Of a stretch of 64,000 nt of DNA, positions 42,351-51,323 are shown piece after piece. The first letter of the stretch is position 1, and every line of letters starts with the position of its first letter. Position numbers and translations under genes: made by a program. Under the pieces are notes generated by a model. That model had not been told where the DNA came from and did not search any database. It saw nothing but the letters and a program-made list of their open reading frames with translations. This DNA is from Mycobacterium gordonae (GTDB lineage Bacteria; Actinomycetota; Actinomycetes; Mycobacteriales; Mycobacteriaceae), in the NCBI RefSeq assembly GCF_001417955.2, contig NZ_LKTM01000310.1, forward strand, positions 124,001 through 188,000, in the 5' to 3' direction.

Positions 42351-42471
42351 TAGCGACCGGCTGGCGATCAGACCGGCCACAGCACGGAAATGACTGTTTG
42401 CAGAACCTGCATATTGCGCTTCCCACGTGTTAGCTTCGTGGCTAGCGGCCCACCGTCTTTGGGAGACGCAA

Positions 42472-43596
42472 ATGACACTCGCACCAACGCTGGATTCACG
42501 CAAGCAGGCCGGAGAAAAGCGGTACCGCGTGATCCAGTGGGGCATGGGCAACGTTGGCACCCTGGCCTTGCGCCACTTCGCGCACAACCCCCTCTACGAG
42601 GTGGTTGGGGTGCTGTGCAACCGCCCCGAAAAGGTAGGAAGGGATGCGGGTGAACTCGTCGGAGTGGATCCGATCGGCGTGCTCGCCACGACCGACAAGT
42701 CCGCACTCGAGGCCCTTGACGCCGACTGCGTGTTTTATGCGTCCCTCTGGTCGGACGTCGACGAGATCTGTCGCCTGCTGCGCGGAGGAAAGAGCGTCGT
42801 CGCCTCGGGCGGCGCGTGGTGGCACCGGACTGAAAACAACAGCGCAGACATCGACAAGATCGACGCGGCATGCAAGGTGGGTGGCACCTCGTTTCACGGC
42901 GGGGGCATCCACCCGGGTTACGCGGCGGATCTGCTCGTCTTGACGCTCGCCCGGATCGCCGGCAAGACCGACCACATCCACATCTACGAGGCGGTGAACT
43001 TCAACAAGGACACGTTGAAGTATCTGAACGAGATGGGGTTCGGAAAGACCCCGGCCGAATTTGCGAAAGGCAATCTCTTCCAGGACGCGTGGACGTTGTT
43101 CGCGCAGTCCCTGACCATGGTCGTCGAAGGCCTGGGCGAGACTGTGGAGAAGTTCACGACGGACGTCGAGCTGGGCACGGCCACCCGCGACATTCCGTAT
43201 GAGGGGACTCCGGACATGGACATGCCGGGCCTCAAGGGTGTGATCAAGAAGGGCACCGTCGCGTCCCAGCATCATCTCTGGACTGCGTGGGTGGCGGGCA
43301 GACCATTCATCACCTTGCACGAGCTTTACTCGTTCACAGAACACGCCGCGATCGATCCCAGACCCGACTGGGAGCCGTACTACCACTATCGGGTTGTGAT
43401 CGAGGGTGATCCAGGGACCGAGCTCATCCTTCGGGGCAGCCCGCATGCACGAGAACACGCGAGGCCCGGCTACGTCGGCTACGCATGGACTGCGATGGAG
43501 CCCGTTAACTCAATTCCCGCCATCTGCGATGCGCCGCCGGGTTTCAAGTCCCATGCCGACCTCGGGCTCATGACAGTCCGCGGGATCGTGCGCTGA
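42472..43596 (+). CDS. DapB-like NAD(P)-binding protein, copy 4
   Basis: 374 residues from ATG 42472, supported by GGGAGACG upstream; an upstream GTG/ATG start (42427) has no ribosome site. VIQWGMGNVGTLALRHF, VLCNRPEKVGRDAGELVG, GGGIHPGYAADLLVLTLARI and the ending EPVNSIPAICDAPPGF. It is about 20 residues longer than the other copies, with an extra insert around 250-262. Separated from the following TetR gene by a 55-bp gap containing a motif B site. Confidence 0.82.
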   Translation: MTLAPTLDSRKQAGEKRYRVIQWGMGNVGTLALRHFAHNPLYEVVGVLCNRPEKVGRDAGELVGVDPIGVLATTDKSALEALDADCVFYASLWSDVDEICRLLRGGKSVVASGGAWWHRTENNSADIDKIDAACKVGGTSFHGGGIHPGYAADLLVLTLARIAGKTDHIHIYEAVNFNKDTLKYLNEMGFGKTPAEFAKGNLFQDAWTLFAQSLTMVVEGLGETVEKFTTDVELGTATRDIPYEGTPDMDMPGLKGVIKKGTVASQHHLWTAWVAGRPFITLHELYSFTEHAAIDPRPDWEPYYHYRVVIEGDPGTELILRGSPHAREHARPGYVGYAWTAMEPVNSIPAICDAPPGFKSHADLGLMTVRGIVR

Positions 43597-43616
43597 CGAC
43601 GCCAGGGACCGACACT

Positions 43617-43637
43617 CAACATGCAGGGTGAATGTTG
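43617..43637. promoter_or_regulatory. Motif B operator, perfect arms (CAACAT-N9-ATGTTG)
   Basis: Inverted repeat with perfect 7-bp arms including flanks (TCAACAT/ATGTTGA, 43616-43638), 14 bases before the TetR start at 43652. This placement is typical of an autoregulatory TetR operator. Confidence 0.65.
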
Positions 43638-43651
43638 ATACCATCGTCGTC

Positions 43652-44287
43652 ATGGCCAAGCGCGGCGGGGCGGACGGTGAGCGACGTGCGCGTGGCGAGC
43701 AGACCCGTCGGGCCCTGGTCGAGGCAGGCCGCGAATTGTTCGTGGAGCGCGGATATTTCAACACGAGCATCGGCGATCTGGTTTCGAAGTCAGGCGTCGG
43801 CACGCGAGGTGCCTTCTACCATCACTTCAGGGACAAGGCCGAGTTGTTTCGTGCGGTATTCGAAGAAATCGAGAACGAGCTGACGCTCCGGTCCATAGCC
43901 GCTCCTCCGGCGGGCGCCGACCCGTGGGAGCGGCTGACCCGCGGTCTGCACGGATTTCTCGAAGCGGCAACCGAACCCGCCGTGCAACAAGTGATGCTCG
44001 TCGACGGACCGGTAGTGCTGGGCTGGCACGAACTGCGCGTGATCCAGGAGGACAACAGCATTGCCCTGATCAAAGAGGTGGTGCGTGAGGCGATCGCCGA
44101 GGGCATCATCGACGACCAACCCGTCCGGGAACTGACGCACATGCTAATCGCCGCGCTCGAAGAAGCCTCACTGCTGGTTGTCCATTCGGCGAATCCCGTC
44201 CGGGCCCGCAGGCAAGCCGCCAAGGTCCTCGACCGGCTGTTGCTCTCGTTTGCTTCAGAACCACGAAAAGTGTTGCGGCGCTGGTGA
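43652..44287 (+). CDS. TetR-family regulator 2
   Basis: 211 residues from ATG 43652; a GTG at 43628 is in frame but lies inside the motif B palindrome. Basic N-terminus, HTH at about 37-60 (NTSIGDLVSKSGVGTRGAFYHHF; GTRGAFYHHF is the recognition helix), then the usual helical dimer/ligand domain. The motif B site just ahead, and further copies only within 40.0-43.6 kb, make it the likely local regulator of the second module (P450, DapB-like copies 2-4, binding protein). No ribosome site is visible, suggesting leaderless translation. Confidence 0.88.
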   Translation: MAKRGGADGERRARGEQTRRALVEAGRELFVERGYFNTSIGDLVSKSGVGTRGAFYHHFRDKAELFRAVFEEIENELTLRSIAAPPAGADPWERLTRGLHGFLEAATEPAVQQVMLVDGPVVLGWHELRVIQEDNSIALIKEVVREAIAEGIIDDQPVRELTHMLIAALEEASLLVVHSANPVRARRQAAKVLDRLLLSFASEPRKVLRRW

Positions 44288-44402
44288 GATAGGCTTGCCC
44301 CGTAGGGTCATGCCGACGCGTCGGAAATGCTCATTGCCGATAATGAATATTGATACTCTGCCTCTCTGATAACCTTTCTTTTGACGGCGTGCGAGGAGAC
44401 TG

Positions 44403-44525
44403 ATGCGGCCCCAGAACATGATCCCGCTGAGTAGTAGGCAACACTTGCAATGCTTCGGCCGCGGCCGATTTCAGTGCGCCGCGCGCGCTAACCGCGGCCT
44501 GCTCGGCGTCGGTCCCCGTGACTGA
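44403..44525 (+). CDS. Possible 40-aa small protein or leader before the SDR
   Basis: ATG 44403 with GAGGAG seven bases upstream; TGA at 44523-44525 overlaps the first codons of the SDR (GTG 44518), so translation could be coupled. The product is Arg-rich with two cysteines (LQCFGRGRFQC) and no similarity I recognise. The 230-bp gap it lies in also holds an AT-rich segment near 44335-44375 with a weak motif-A-like repeat at 44339-44354 and probably the promoter. Support is only the ribosome site and the overlap. Confidence 0.3.
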   Translation: MRPQNMIPLSSRQHLQCFGRGRFQCAARANRGLLGVGPRD

Positions 44526-45312
44526 CGCGCCGCGCCGACCCCTGCGGGTAGCGGTCGTCGGCGCGTCATCCGGTCTCGGCCGCTGTATCGGCACCGGCCT
44601 TGCTCAACGCGGTGCCCACGTCGCTCTGTTGGCCCGCCGGTATGACCGGCTTGTCGAAGCCGCAAAGGACGCTGGCAACGGGGCGGTGGCCGTTGCCTGT
44701 GACGTCACCGAAGCCGATACGTGCCAGCGGGCGATAACCGAAGTAGTCGGCGCGCTAGGCGGCCTCGATGCCCTGGTCTACACGACCGGCATGGGGGTGC
44801 TGGCACCACTGCGCGAGGTGACGGCAGAGCAGTGGGCGAAGCTCTTCGCTACCAATGTCACCGGCGCTTCGCTGCTTACCGCGGCCGCCGCGCCGCATCT
44901 GGCCGAGGCCGGCGGTTCGGCCGTTTACCTGTCATCGCTCAGCGCGTCCTATACGACTCCGTGGCCCATGCTCGGGGCCTACGCGGTCAGTAAGGGCGCG
45001 CTGGACAAGCTCGTCGAGGCCTGGCGCATCGAACATCCGGAGATCGGCTTCACCCGCCTCGCAGTAGGCGACAGTCTCGGTGGGAGCGGCGACGCGCAAA
45101 CGGAATTCAACAAGAACTGGGATCCCGGCGTTCTCGATACGGCGATCAGATACTGGATGGAGAACAAGTACATGCTCGGCGGCCTGGTGGACGCCGAGCA
45201 CCTGACCGATGTCGTCGACGCTGTGATTCGTTGCGGCAAAAGTAGTTTCATCCCCTACCTGACGCTGGCCCCGCGTGCCTCCGGAGCGGTGAAAGAACTG
45301 CGACAGTGGTGA
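44518..45312 (+). CDS. Short-chain dehydrogenase/reductase
   Basis: 264 residues, GTG start. VVGASSGLG at 13-21, Ser139/140, active-site YAVSK (Tyr155, Lys159). The C-terminus is atypical (no VDGG), ending PRASGAVKELRQW, similar in build to the SDR at 36055. Paired with the NDMA-type alcohol dehydrogenase 61 bases downstream. Likely acts on the same alcohol/ketone couple or the following step. Confidence 0.85.
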   Translation: MTDAPRRPLRVAVVGASSGLGRCIGTGLAQRGAHVALLARRYDRLVEAAKDAGNGAVAVACDVTEADTCQRAITEVVGALGGLDALVYTTGMGVLAPLREVTAEQWAKLFATNVTGASLLTAAAAPHLAEAGGSAVYLSSLSASYTTPWPMLGAYAVSKGALDKLVEAWRIEHPEIGFTRLAVGDSLGGSGDAQTEFNKNWDPGVLDTAIRYWMENKYMLGGLVDAEHLTDVVDAVIRCGKSSFIPYLTLAPRASGAVKELRQW

Positions 45313-45373
45313 TGCACGAATCTCACCCATGGCATACCGCCCGTCTGACCATTCCTTTCACGAAGGAGAGCCG

Positions 45374-46537
45374 ATGAAGTCCAGGGCAGCGGTGTTGCGC
45401 GGCGTGGGACTGGACTGGGAGGTAGCCGACGTCGAGCTTGACCCCCCGCACGCGGGTGAGGTTCTGGTGAAGATGGCCTACGCGGGAATCTGCCATTCCG
45501 ACGAGCACTTTCACAGCGGTGACAGTGTGCCGACCTCAGAAATGGAAGAGATGATGCGGGCATCGGGCGTTCCGGTACCCGAATGGTTTCCCATGCTGGG
45601 CGGTCACGAGGGCTCGGGTGTCGTCGAGGCGGTCGGGCCGGAGGTGAAGACCTTGAAACCCGGCGACCACGTGGCGATCTCGTTCTTTCCCGCCTGCGGC
45701 AACTGTCGGTGGTGCACTACCGGACACGCCTATCTGTGCGACATAGGCGCCGACATCTACGACAAGGCGATGACGACTGACAAGACTCGCCGCCGCCATC
45801 TCGACGGGGAAGACCTGATGGCGATGATGCAGGTCGGCACGTTCTCGGAGTTCGTGGTCGCCTCCGAGCGCTCCCTGGTCAAGGTGCACGACTGGATTTC
45901 GCTGGAAGCCGCGTCGCTGGTGTCTTGCGGTGTGACAACGGGATTCGGATCCGGCTCAGTCGCTGCGGGTACAGAAGCAGGCGACACGGTCGTGGTGATC
46001 GGCGTCGGTGGGATCGGCATGAACGCTGTGCAGGGCGCGAAGGTCGCGGGCGCCAAGCACATCGTCGCCGTCGACCCGAACGAGTTCAAACGTCAGATGG
46101 CACCGGTCTTCGGCGCCACGCACACCGCTGTCGACACCGGCGCCGCGCTGGAACTGGTCAAGGAGATCACGTGGGGCGTAATGGCCGACCGAGTTATTCT
46201 CACGCCCGGGGTGGTGCCCGTGGACATGGTGCTGATGGGAATGATGTTGTTGCGCAAAGGCGGAACCTGTGTGCTGACCGGTATGGCCAAGATCACCGAC
46301 ATGATGGTGCCTCTGATACTCGGCGACATGGTCAGTTCCTGCAAGACCCTCAAGGGCGCCCTCTACGGCGAGATGAATCCACGCGAAGCCATGCCGAGGC
46401 TGCTGTCGATGTACGAGTCCGGCCTCATCAAACTCGACGAATTGGTGACGCAGAGATACAAGCTCGACGACATTAACGAAGCGATGAAGGATCTGCGCGC
46501 AGGCAAGAACATTCGTGGCGTCATCGCTTTCGACTGA
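45374..46537 (+). CDS. NDMA-dependent type zinc alcohol dehydrogenase (mycofactocin-associated)
   Basis: 387 residues from ATG 45374 with AAGGAG six bases upstream. Medium-chain Zn-ADH: catalytic zinc residues Cys40-His41 and GHE (77-79), structural zinc Cys108, Cys111, Cys114 and Cys122, NAD motif GVGGIG at 210-215. The overall sequence matches the family of NDMA-dependent alcohol dehydrogenases with non-exchangeable NAD, whose natural electron acceptor is thought to be mycofactocin. Last gene of the island, convergent with ribE after a 40-bp gap. Confidence 0.9.
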   Translation: MKSRAAVLRGVGLDWEVADVELDPPHAGEVLVKMAYAGICHSDEHFHSGDSVPTSEMEEMMRASGVPVPEWFPMLGGHEGSGVVEAVGPEVKTLKPGDHVAISFFPACGNCRWCTTGHAYLCDIGADIYDKAMTTDKTRRRHLDGEDLMAMMQVGTFSEFVVASERSLVKVHDWISLEAASLVSCGVTTGFGSGSVAAGTEAGDTVVVIGVGGIGMNAVQGAKVAGAKHIVAVDPNEFKRQMAPVFGATHTAVDTGAALELVKEITWGVMADRVILTPGVVPVDMVLMGMMLLRKGGTCVLTGMAKITDMMVPLILGDMVSSCKTLKGALYGEMNPREAMPRLLSMYESGLIKLDELVTQRYKLDDINEAMKDLRAGKNIRGVIAFD

Positions 46538-46577
46538 CAGGCGTCTTCGTGACTTCCGGCGCTGTCGAGCCGCGCCG

Positions 46578-47189
46578 TCAGATACTTCGGTCAGCGCCCA
46601 ACAGTCGTTCCACATATTTCGCGATCACGTCCACCTCGAGATTCACCTGGGTGCCCACCGGGGCGGAACCCAGCGTGGTCAGCTCGCGGGTGGTCGGAAT
46701 CAGCGAGACCTCGAACCAGTCCCGGGGCTCGGCGCCCAGACCGGAAACGGTCAGCGAAATCCCGTCGACGGTGATCGAACCCTTCTCCACGACGTAACGC
46801 GCCACCGAGGCGGGCATCTCGACACGCACCACCTCCCAGTGCTCGGAGGGGGTGCGGGCGACGATCTCCCCGGTGCCGTCCACATGACCCTGCACGATGT
46901 GCCCGCCCAGCCGGCTGTTGATGGCGGCGGCGCGCTCCAGGTTCACCCGGCTCCCCGGCCGCAGGTCACCCAGGTTCGAACGGTTGAGTGTCTCGGCCAT
47001 CACGTCGGCGCTGAACTGGCCGTCGGGCAGCACGTCGACGACCGTCAGGCAGACCCCGTTGACGGCGATCGAGTCCCCGTGGCCGGCATCGGAGGTGACC
47101 GTCGGACCGCGGATGATCAGTCGGGAGGCGTCGACCAGCGCGTCGCGCCCGGTCACCTCTCCGAGTTCCTCGACAATTCCGGTGAACAT
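46578..47189 (-). CDS. ribE: Riboflavin synthase, alpha chain
   Basis: 203 residues (called ribC in M. tuberculosis). Starts [12 protein letters not shown], the invariant riboflavin synthase N-terminus, and has two lumazine-binding repeats: the first with VNGVCLTVV near 43-51, the second with VDGISLTV near 140. It condenses two 6,7-dimethyl-8-ribityllumazine molecules into riboflavin. No FMN riboswitch is seen upstream. In M. tuberculosis the next genes on this side are ribA2 and ribH; here the catabolic island is found instead. Confidence 0.95.
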   Translation of the reverse strand: MFTGIVEELGEVTGRDALVDASRLIIRGPTVTSDAGHGDSIAVNGVCLTVVDVLPDGQFSADVMAETLNRSNLGDLRPGSRVNLERAAAINSRLGGHIVQGHVDGTGEIVARTPSEHWEVVRVEMPASVARYVVEKGSITVDGISLTVSGLGAEPRDWFEVSLIPTTRELTTLGSAPVGTQVNLEVDVIAKYVERLLGADRSI

Positions 47190-47273
47190 CGCACCAGGTT
47201 AATGAGTGTCCCGGCGCCCCCGCACCCGCCTGGTTCCCCGGCCGGGTCATGGGCACCCTCTACGATGCAGGGT

Positions 47274-47984
47274 ATGCAAAAATCCCGCCGCCTTCTGGCT
47301 GTCCTGGCTGCGCTGGTCGTCGCGATCACGTTCGCCGCAGGTTGCTCGATCAAAAAGAAGGACAGCGGCGGGCCACTTCCGGACGAAAAGGCCACCCAGA
47401 CGCTGGTCACCCAGGCCACCGAAGCCAGCAAGGCCGTCAAGAGCGCGCACATCGTCTTGACGGTGAACGGCAAGATCCCCGGCCTGTCCATCAAGACGCT
47501 GACCGGTGACCTCAACACCGAGCCCACCGCAGCCAAGGGCAACGTCAAGCTGACGTTCGCCGGCTCCGACATCGACGCGGACTTCGTGGTGATCGACGGA
47601 ATCCTGTACGCCACGCTCACCCCGAACAAGTGGAGCGACTTCGGCAAGGCTTCCGACGTGTATGACCCGTCGCAGATCCTGAGCACCGACAAAGGCGTGG
47701 CCAACGTGCTGGCCAACTTCAGCGAGGCCAAGGCCGACGGGCGCGAGAACATCAACGGTCAGAACACCGTCAGGATCACCGGCAAGACCACGGCCCAGGC
47801 GGTCAACGCGATCGCGCCGCCGTTCAGCGCATCCGACCCGGTGCCGACGACTATCTGGATCCAGGACGGCGGCGATCACCAGATGGTGCAGGCGAAGCTG
47901 GAGCGCGGTACCGGCAACTCCGTGCAGATGACCTTGTCCAACTGGGGCCAGCAGGTCCAGGTCACCAAGCCCCCGCTGAGCTGA
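47274..47984 (+). CDS. lprG: LprG lipoprotein, triacylated lipid/glycolipid carrier
   Basis: 236 residues from ATG 47274 (an in-frame ATG at 47265 is also possible). Lipoprotein signal peptide with lipobox FAAGC, Cys24. The mature part carries the LprG core: [42 protein letters not shown] and the ending QVTKPPLS. LprG binds acylated glycolipids in a hydrophobic cavity and works with the P55 transporter encoded next (1-base overlap) in moving lipids/triacylglycerol to the outer layers. Divergent from ribE, as in M. tuberculosis. Confidence 0.96.
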   Translation: MQKSRRLLAVLAALVVAITFAAGCSIKKKDSGGPLPDEKATQTLVTQATEASKAVKSAHIVLTVNGKIPGLSIKTLTGDLNTEPTAAKGNVKLTFAGSDIDADFVVIDGILYATLTPNKWSDFGKASDVYDPSQILSTDKGVANVLANFSEAKADGRENINGQNTVRITGKTTAQAVNAIAPPFSASDPVPTTIWIQDGGDHQMVQAKLERGTGNSVQMTLSNWGQQVQVTKPPLS

Positions 47985-49612
47985 TGGCCATGCAAGCGGG
48001 GCGACGGATCGCAATCAGCGCGGGCAGCCTGGCGGTGCTGCTCGGTGCCCTCGACACCTATGTCGTGGTCACGATCATGCGCGACATCATGAGCAGTGTC
48101 GGCATCCCGGTGAACCAGCTGCAGCGGATCACCTGGATCGTGACGATGTACCTGCTGGGGTACATCGCGGCGATGCCGCTGCTGGGCCGCGCTTCCGACC
48201 GGTTCGGGCGCAAGTTCGTGCTGCAGGCCAGCCTGCTCATGTTCATCGTCGGCTCGGTGGTGACCGCGCTGTCGGTGCAGATCGGCAACTGGACGATCGA
48301 GGCCGGCGACTACATCCTGCTGTCCCCGGACCCGAACCGGGCATTCCACGTGCTGATCGTGGGCCGCACCATCCAGGGCATCGCCAGCGGCGCCCTGTTG
48401 CCGGTGACGCTGGCGCTGGGCGCCGACCTGTGGTCGGAGCGCAACCGCGCCGGGGTCCTCGGCGGCATCGGCGCCGCGCAGGAACTGGGCAGCGTGCTGG
48501 GCCCGCTGTACGGCATCTTCATCGTCTTTCTGTTCCACGACTGGCGTCACGTGTTCTGGATCAACGTCCCGTTGACCCTGATCGCCATGGTGATGATCCA
48601 CTTCAGCCTGCCCTCACACGACCGCAGCGACTCCCCCGAGAAGATCGACATCACCGGCGGTCTGCTGCTGGCCCTCGCGTTGGGCCTAGCCGTCATCGGC
48701 CTGTACAACCCCAACCCCGACGGCAAGCAGGTGCTGCCTAGCTACGGGCTGCCCCTGGTGATCGGCGCGGCCGTCGCAGCGCTCGCGTTCTTCGCTTGGG
48801 AGCGCTTCGCACGCACCCGGCTCATCGAACCCGCCGGCGTGCATTTCCGTCCGTTCCTGTCCGCCCTGGGCACCTCGGTCTGCGCCGGCGCGGCCCTGAT
48901 GGTGACGCTGGTGAATGTCGAGTTGTTCGGCCAGGGCGTGCTGCAGATGGACCAGAACCAGGCGGCGGGCCTGCTGTTGTGGTTCCTGATCGCGCTGCCG
49001 ATCGGCGCGGTGCTCGGCGGGTGGATCGCCACCCGGGCGGGCGACCGGGTCGTGGCCTTCGTCGGAATGCTCATCGCGGGCGCCGGCTACTGGTTGATCT
49101 CGTTCTGGCGCGGCGACCTGATGCAGCGCAAGCACGACATCCTCGGATTGATGCTGCCGGCGGTGCACACCGACCTGCTGGTGGCCGGCATCGGGCTCGG
49201 TCTGGTGATCGGACCGCTGTCGTCGGCGGCGCTGCGGGTGGTGCCCGCGGCCCAGCACGGCATCGCCTCGGCCGCGGTCGTGGTCGCCCGGATGACCGGC
49301 ATGCTGATCGGCGTGGCCGCGTTGAGCGCCTGGGGGCTGTACCGGTTCAACCAGAACCTGGCGCACCTCTCGGCGACCATTCCCCCGGATGCCAGCGTGC
49401 TGGAACGGGTGACCATTCAGGGACACCAGTACCTGCAGGCGTTCGCGCTGATGTACGGCGACATCTTCAAAGTCACCGTGGTCATCTGTGTGGTGGGCGC
49501 GCTGCTCGGGCTGCTGATCGGTGGGCGTAGCGAGCACGCCGACGAGCCGGAGGTTGCCGAACAACCGGCGGTCGAGCCGCAGGTCGAGGCAGCTAGCGAG
49601 CCACCAGGCTGA
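47984..49612 (+). CDS. p55: MFS efflux transporter P55 (Rv1410c-type)
   Basis: 542 residues, a 14-helix drug:H+ antiporter-type MFS protein. Motif A ([11 protein letters not shown], about 67-77) and motif C-like [17 protein letters not shown] (about 163-179) are visible; [10 protein letters not shown] in helix 1 is the DHA2-type motif D1. It is overlapped with lprG, its functional partner in lipid export and drug resistance. The tail is acidic and Pro-rich and overlaps the convergent ribD end by 20 bases. Confidence 0.95.
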   Translation: MAMQAGRRIAISAGSLAVLLGALDTYVVVTIMRDIMSSVGIPVNQLQRITWIVTMYLLGYIAAMPLLGRASDRFGRKFVLQASLLMFIVGSVVTALSVQIGNWTIEAGDYILLSPDPNRAFHVLIVGRTIQGIASGALLPVTLALGADLWSERNRAGVLGGIGAAQELGSVLGPLYGIFIVFLFHDWRHVFWINVPLTLIAMVMIHFSLPSHDRSDSPEKIDITGGLLLALALGLAVIGLYNPNPDGKQVLPSYGLPLVIGAAVAALAFFAWERFARTRLIEPAGVHFRPFLSALGTSVCAGAALMVTLVNVELFGQGVLQMDQNQAAGLLLWFLIALPIGAVLGGWIATRAGDRVVAFVGMLIAGAGYWLISFWRGDLMQRKHDILGLMLPAVHTDLLVAGIGLGLVIGPLSSAALRVVPAAQHGIASAAVVVARMTGMLIGVAALSAWGLYRFNQNLAHLSATIPPDASVLERVTIQGHQYLQAFALMYGDIFKVTVVICVVGALLGLLIGGRSEHADEPEVAEQPAVEPQVEAASEPPG

Positions 49613-50624
49613 GCAACAGGTCCGGTCCGACCTGTTCGACGCTGTCGAACTGCCAGCGCAACGCGTGCGCCATGCTGGACACCCCGACGTCATCGACCGC
49701 GGTCACCGGACCGCCCAGCAGGATGGGCGCCACGTAGGCCAGGATCCGGTTGATCGCCCCGGCGCGCAGGAACGCCCCGGCCAGCGTGGGGCCGCCTTCC
49801 AGCAGCACGTCGGTGCGGTCCGCCAGCGCCCGGAGCACCTCTACGGGTTCGTGGGTGCGGATCACCATGGTGCGTGAGTCTTCGTTGAGCACGTTGGCTT
49901 CCGGCGGAACTTCGCGCTTGCCCACCACCACCCGCAGCGGCTGCTGCGGCGACAGCGAACCGTCGGGGAGCCGGGCGGTCAGCGTGGGATTGTCGGCGAG
50001 AACGGTTCCGGTGCCGACCACGATCGCGTCCGCGATCGCGCGGCGACGGTGCAGGTCAGCGCGGGCGGCCTCGCTGGAAATCCACTGGCTGGATCCGTCG
50101 GCCGCCGCGCTACGCCCGTCGATACTGGTCGCGTACTTCCACGTCACATGCGGATAACCGGTGCGCTGCTTGTGCAGCCACTCCCGCAGCGGACCGGCCG
50201 CGACCTGGTCGGCCATGATGCCCGACCGCACCTGCACACCCGCCGCGTTCAGTCGGCCGGCCCCGCCGCCGGCGATGCCGTTCGGGTCGTTGAGCGCGTA
50301 GATCACCGTCCCCACCCGCGCTTCGATGAGGGCGTTGACGCAGGGCGGCGTCTTGCCGTAGTGATTGCACGGCTCCATGGTGATCACCGCGATACCGCCG
50401 GCGGCCAGACCGCCGGCCCGGCGCAACGCCACGACCTCGGCGTGGTCCCCGCCGGCGGGTTGGGTGGCGCCGACACCGACGACGCGGCCTTCCTGGTCCA
50501 CGATCACGGCACCCACCGGCGGGTTCGGATACGTGGTGCCCTTGACCTGATATGAGTGCTCGATGGCCAGCTTCATGGCCTCTTCGATGCTCTTGACCTG
50601 CTCGGGCACGTTTGGGCCGGTCAT
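49593..50624 (-). CDS. ribD: Bifunctional riboflavin deaminase/reductase RibD (RibG)
   Basis: 343 residues. Deaminase domain (about 10-140): zinc motif HAEVVAL and [11 protein letters not shown]; reductase domain (about 155-343): [27 protein letters not shown] and [12 protein letters not shown] for NADPH and substrate. It performs the second and third riboflavin steps. The start overlaps the stop of rpe upstream (ATGA). Same order as Rv1408-Rv1409. Confidence 0.96.
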   Translation of the reverse strand: MTGPNVPEQVKSIEEAMKLAIEHSYQVKGTTYPNPPVGAVIVDQEGRVVGVGATQPAGGDHAEVVALRRAGGLAAGGIAVITMEPCNHYGKTPPCVNALIEARVGTVIYALNDPNGIAGGGAGRLNAAGVQVRSGIMADQVAAGPLREWLHKQRTGYPHVTWKYATSIDGRSAAADGSSQWISSEAARADLHRRRAIADAIVVGTGTVLADNPTLTARLPDGSLSPQQPLRVVVGKREVPPEANVLNEDSRTMVIRTHEPVEVLRALADRTDVLLEGGPTLAGAFLRAGAINRILAYVAPILLGGPVTAVDDVGVSSMAHALRWQFDSVEQVGPDLLLSLVAR

Positions 50625-51313
50625 GACCGGTCCCCCAAGTGGCGCGACACGGCAGCGGCCTGTCGTCGCAGCGCTTCGACGGCGGCGGCCGGATCCTGCG
50701 CGCCGTATACCGAAGACCCCGCCACGAAGCAGTCGACACCGGCTTCGGCGGCCTGCTCGATGGTGTCCTCGTTGATGCCGCCGTCGATCTCGACCAGGAT
50801 CGTCAGCTCCCCCGCGTCCACCAGCTTGCGTACCGTACGCACCTTGCTCAGCACCTCCGGGATGAAGCTCTGGCCGCCGAAACCCGGTTCGACGGACATG
50901 ATCAGCAGCGTGTCGAACTGGGGCAGGATTTCCAGGTACGGCTCGAGTTCGGTACCAGGCTTGACACTGATTCCGGCCTTGGCTCCGGCGGCGCGGATGT
51001 CGCGGGCGACCCCGACCGGGTTGTCGGTGGCCTCGGCGTGGAAGGTGACGTTGTAGGCGCCGGCTTCGGCGTACGGCGGCGCCCAGCGGTCCGGGTTGTC
51101 GATCATCAGATGGCAGTCCATCGGGATGCTGGTGGCTGCAAGCAAGCTCTCTACCACTGGCAGACCGATCGTCAGGTTCGGCACGAAGTGGCCGTCCATC
51201 ACATCGACGTGCAGCCAGTCGGCGCCGTGCACCGCGGCGGCTTCGTCGGCGAGCCGAGCGAAGTCAGCCGCCAGGATCGACGGCGCTATCAGCGGACCCC
51301 CCGTACCAGGCAT
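50621..51313 (-). CDS. rpe: Ribulose-phosphate 3-epimerase
   Basis: 230 residues from ATG 51313. TIM-barrel epimerase with [41 protein letters not shown] and EIDGGI, which carry the metal and acid/base residues. It interconverts ribulose 5-phosphate and xylulose 5-phosphate; the former is also a riboflavin precursor, consistent with the operon. Ends overlap ribD. Confidence 0.97.
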   Translation of the reverse strand: MPGTGGPLIAPSILAADFARLADEAAAVHGADWLHVDVMDGHFVPNLTIGLPVVESLLAATSIPMDCHLMIDNPDRWAPPYAEAGAYNVTFHAEATDNPVGVARDIRAAGAKAGISVKPGTELEPYLEILPQFDTLLIMSVEPGFGGQSFIPEVLSKVRTVRKLVDAGELTILVEIDGGINEDTIEQAAEAGVDCFVAGSSVYGAQDPAAAVEALRRQAAAVSRHLGDRS

Positions 51314-51323
51314 GTGCGACAGA

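Noticed and set aside
44339-44354. GATAAT-GAAT-ATTGAT as a motif A site before the SDR/ADH pair
   Set aside because: Right half lacks the TTCTC core; not enough to include in the regulon.
46578-47273. FMN riboswitch upstream of ribE
   Set aside because: The 84-bp divergent gap is too short and shows none of the conserved RFN-element stems.
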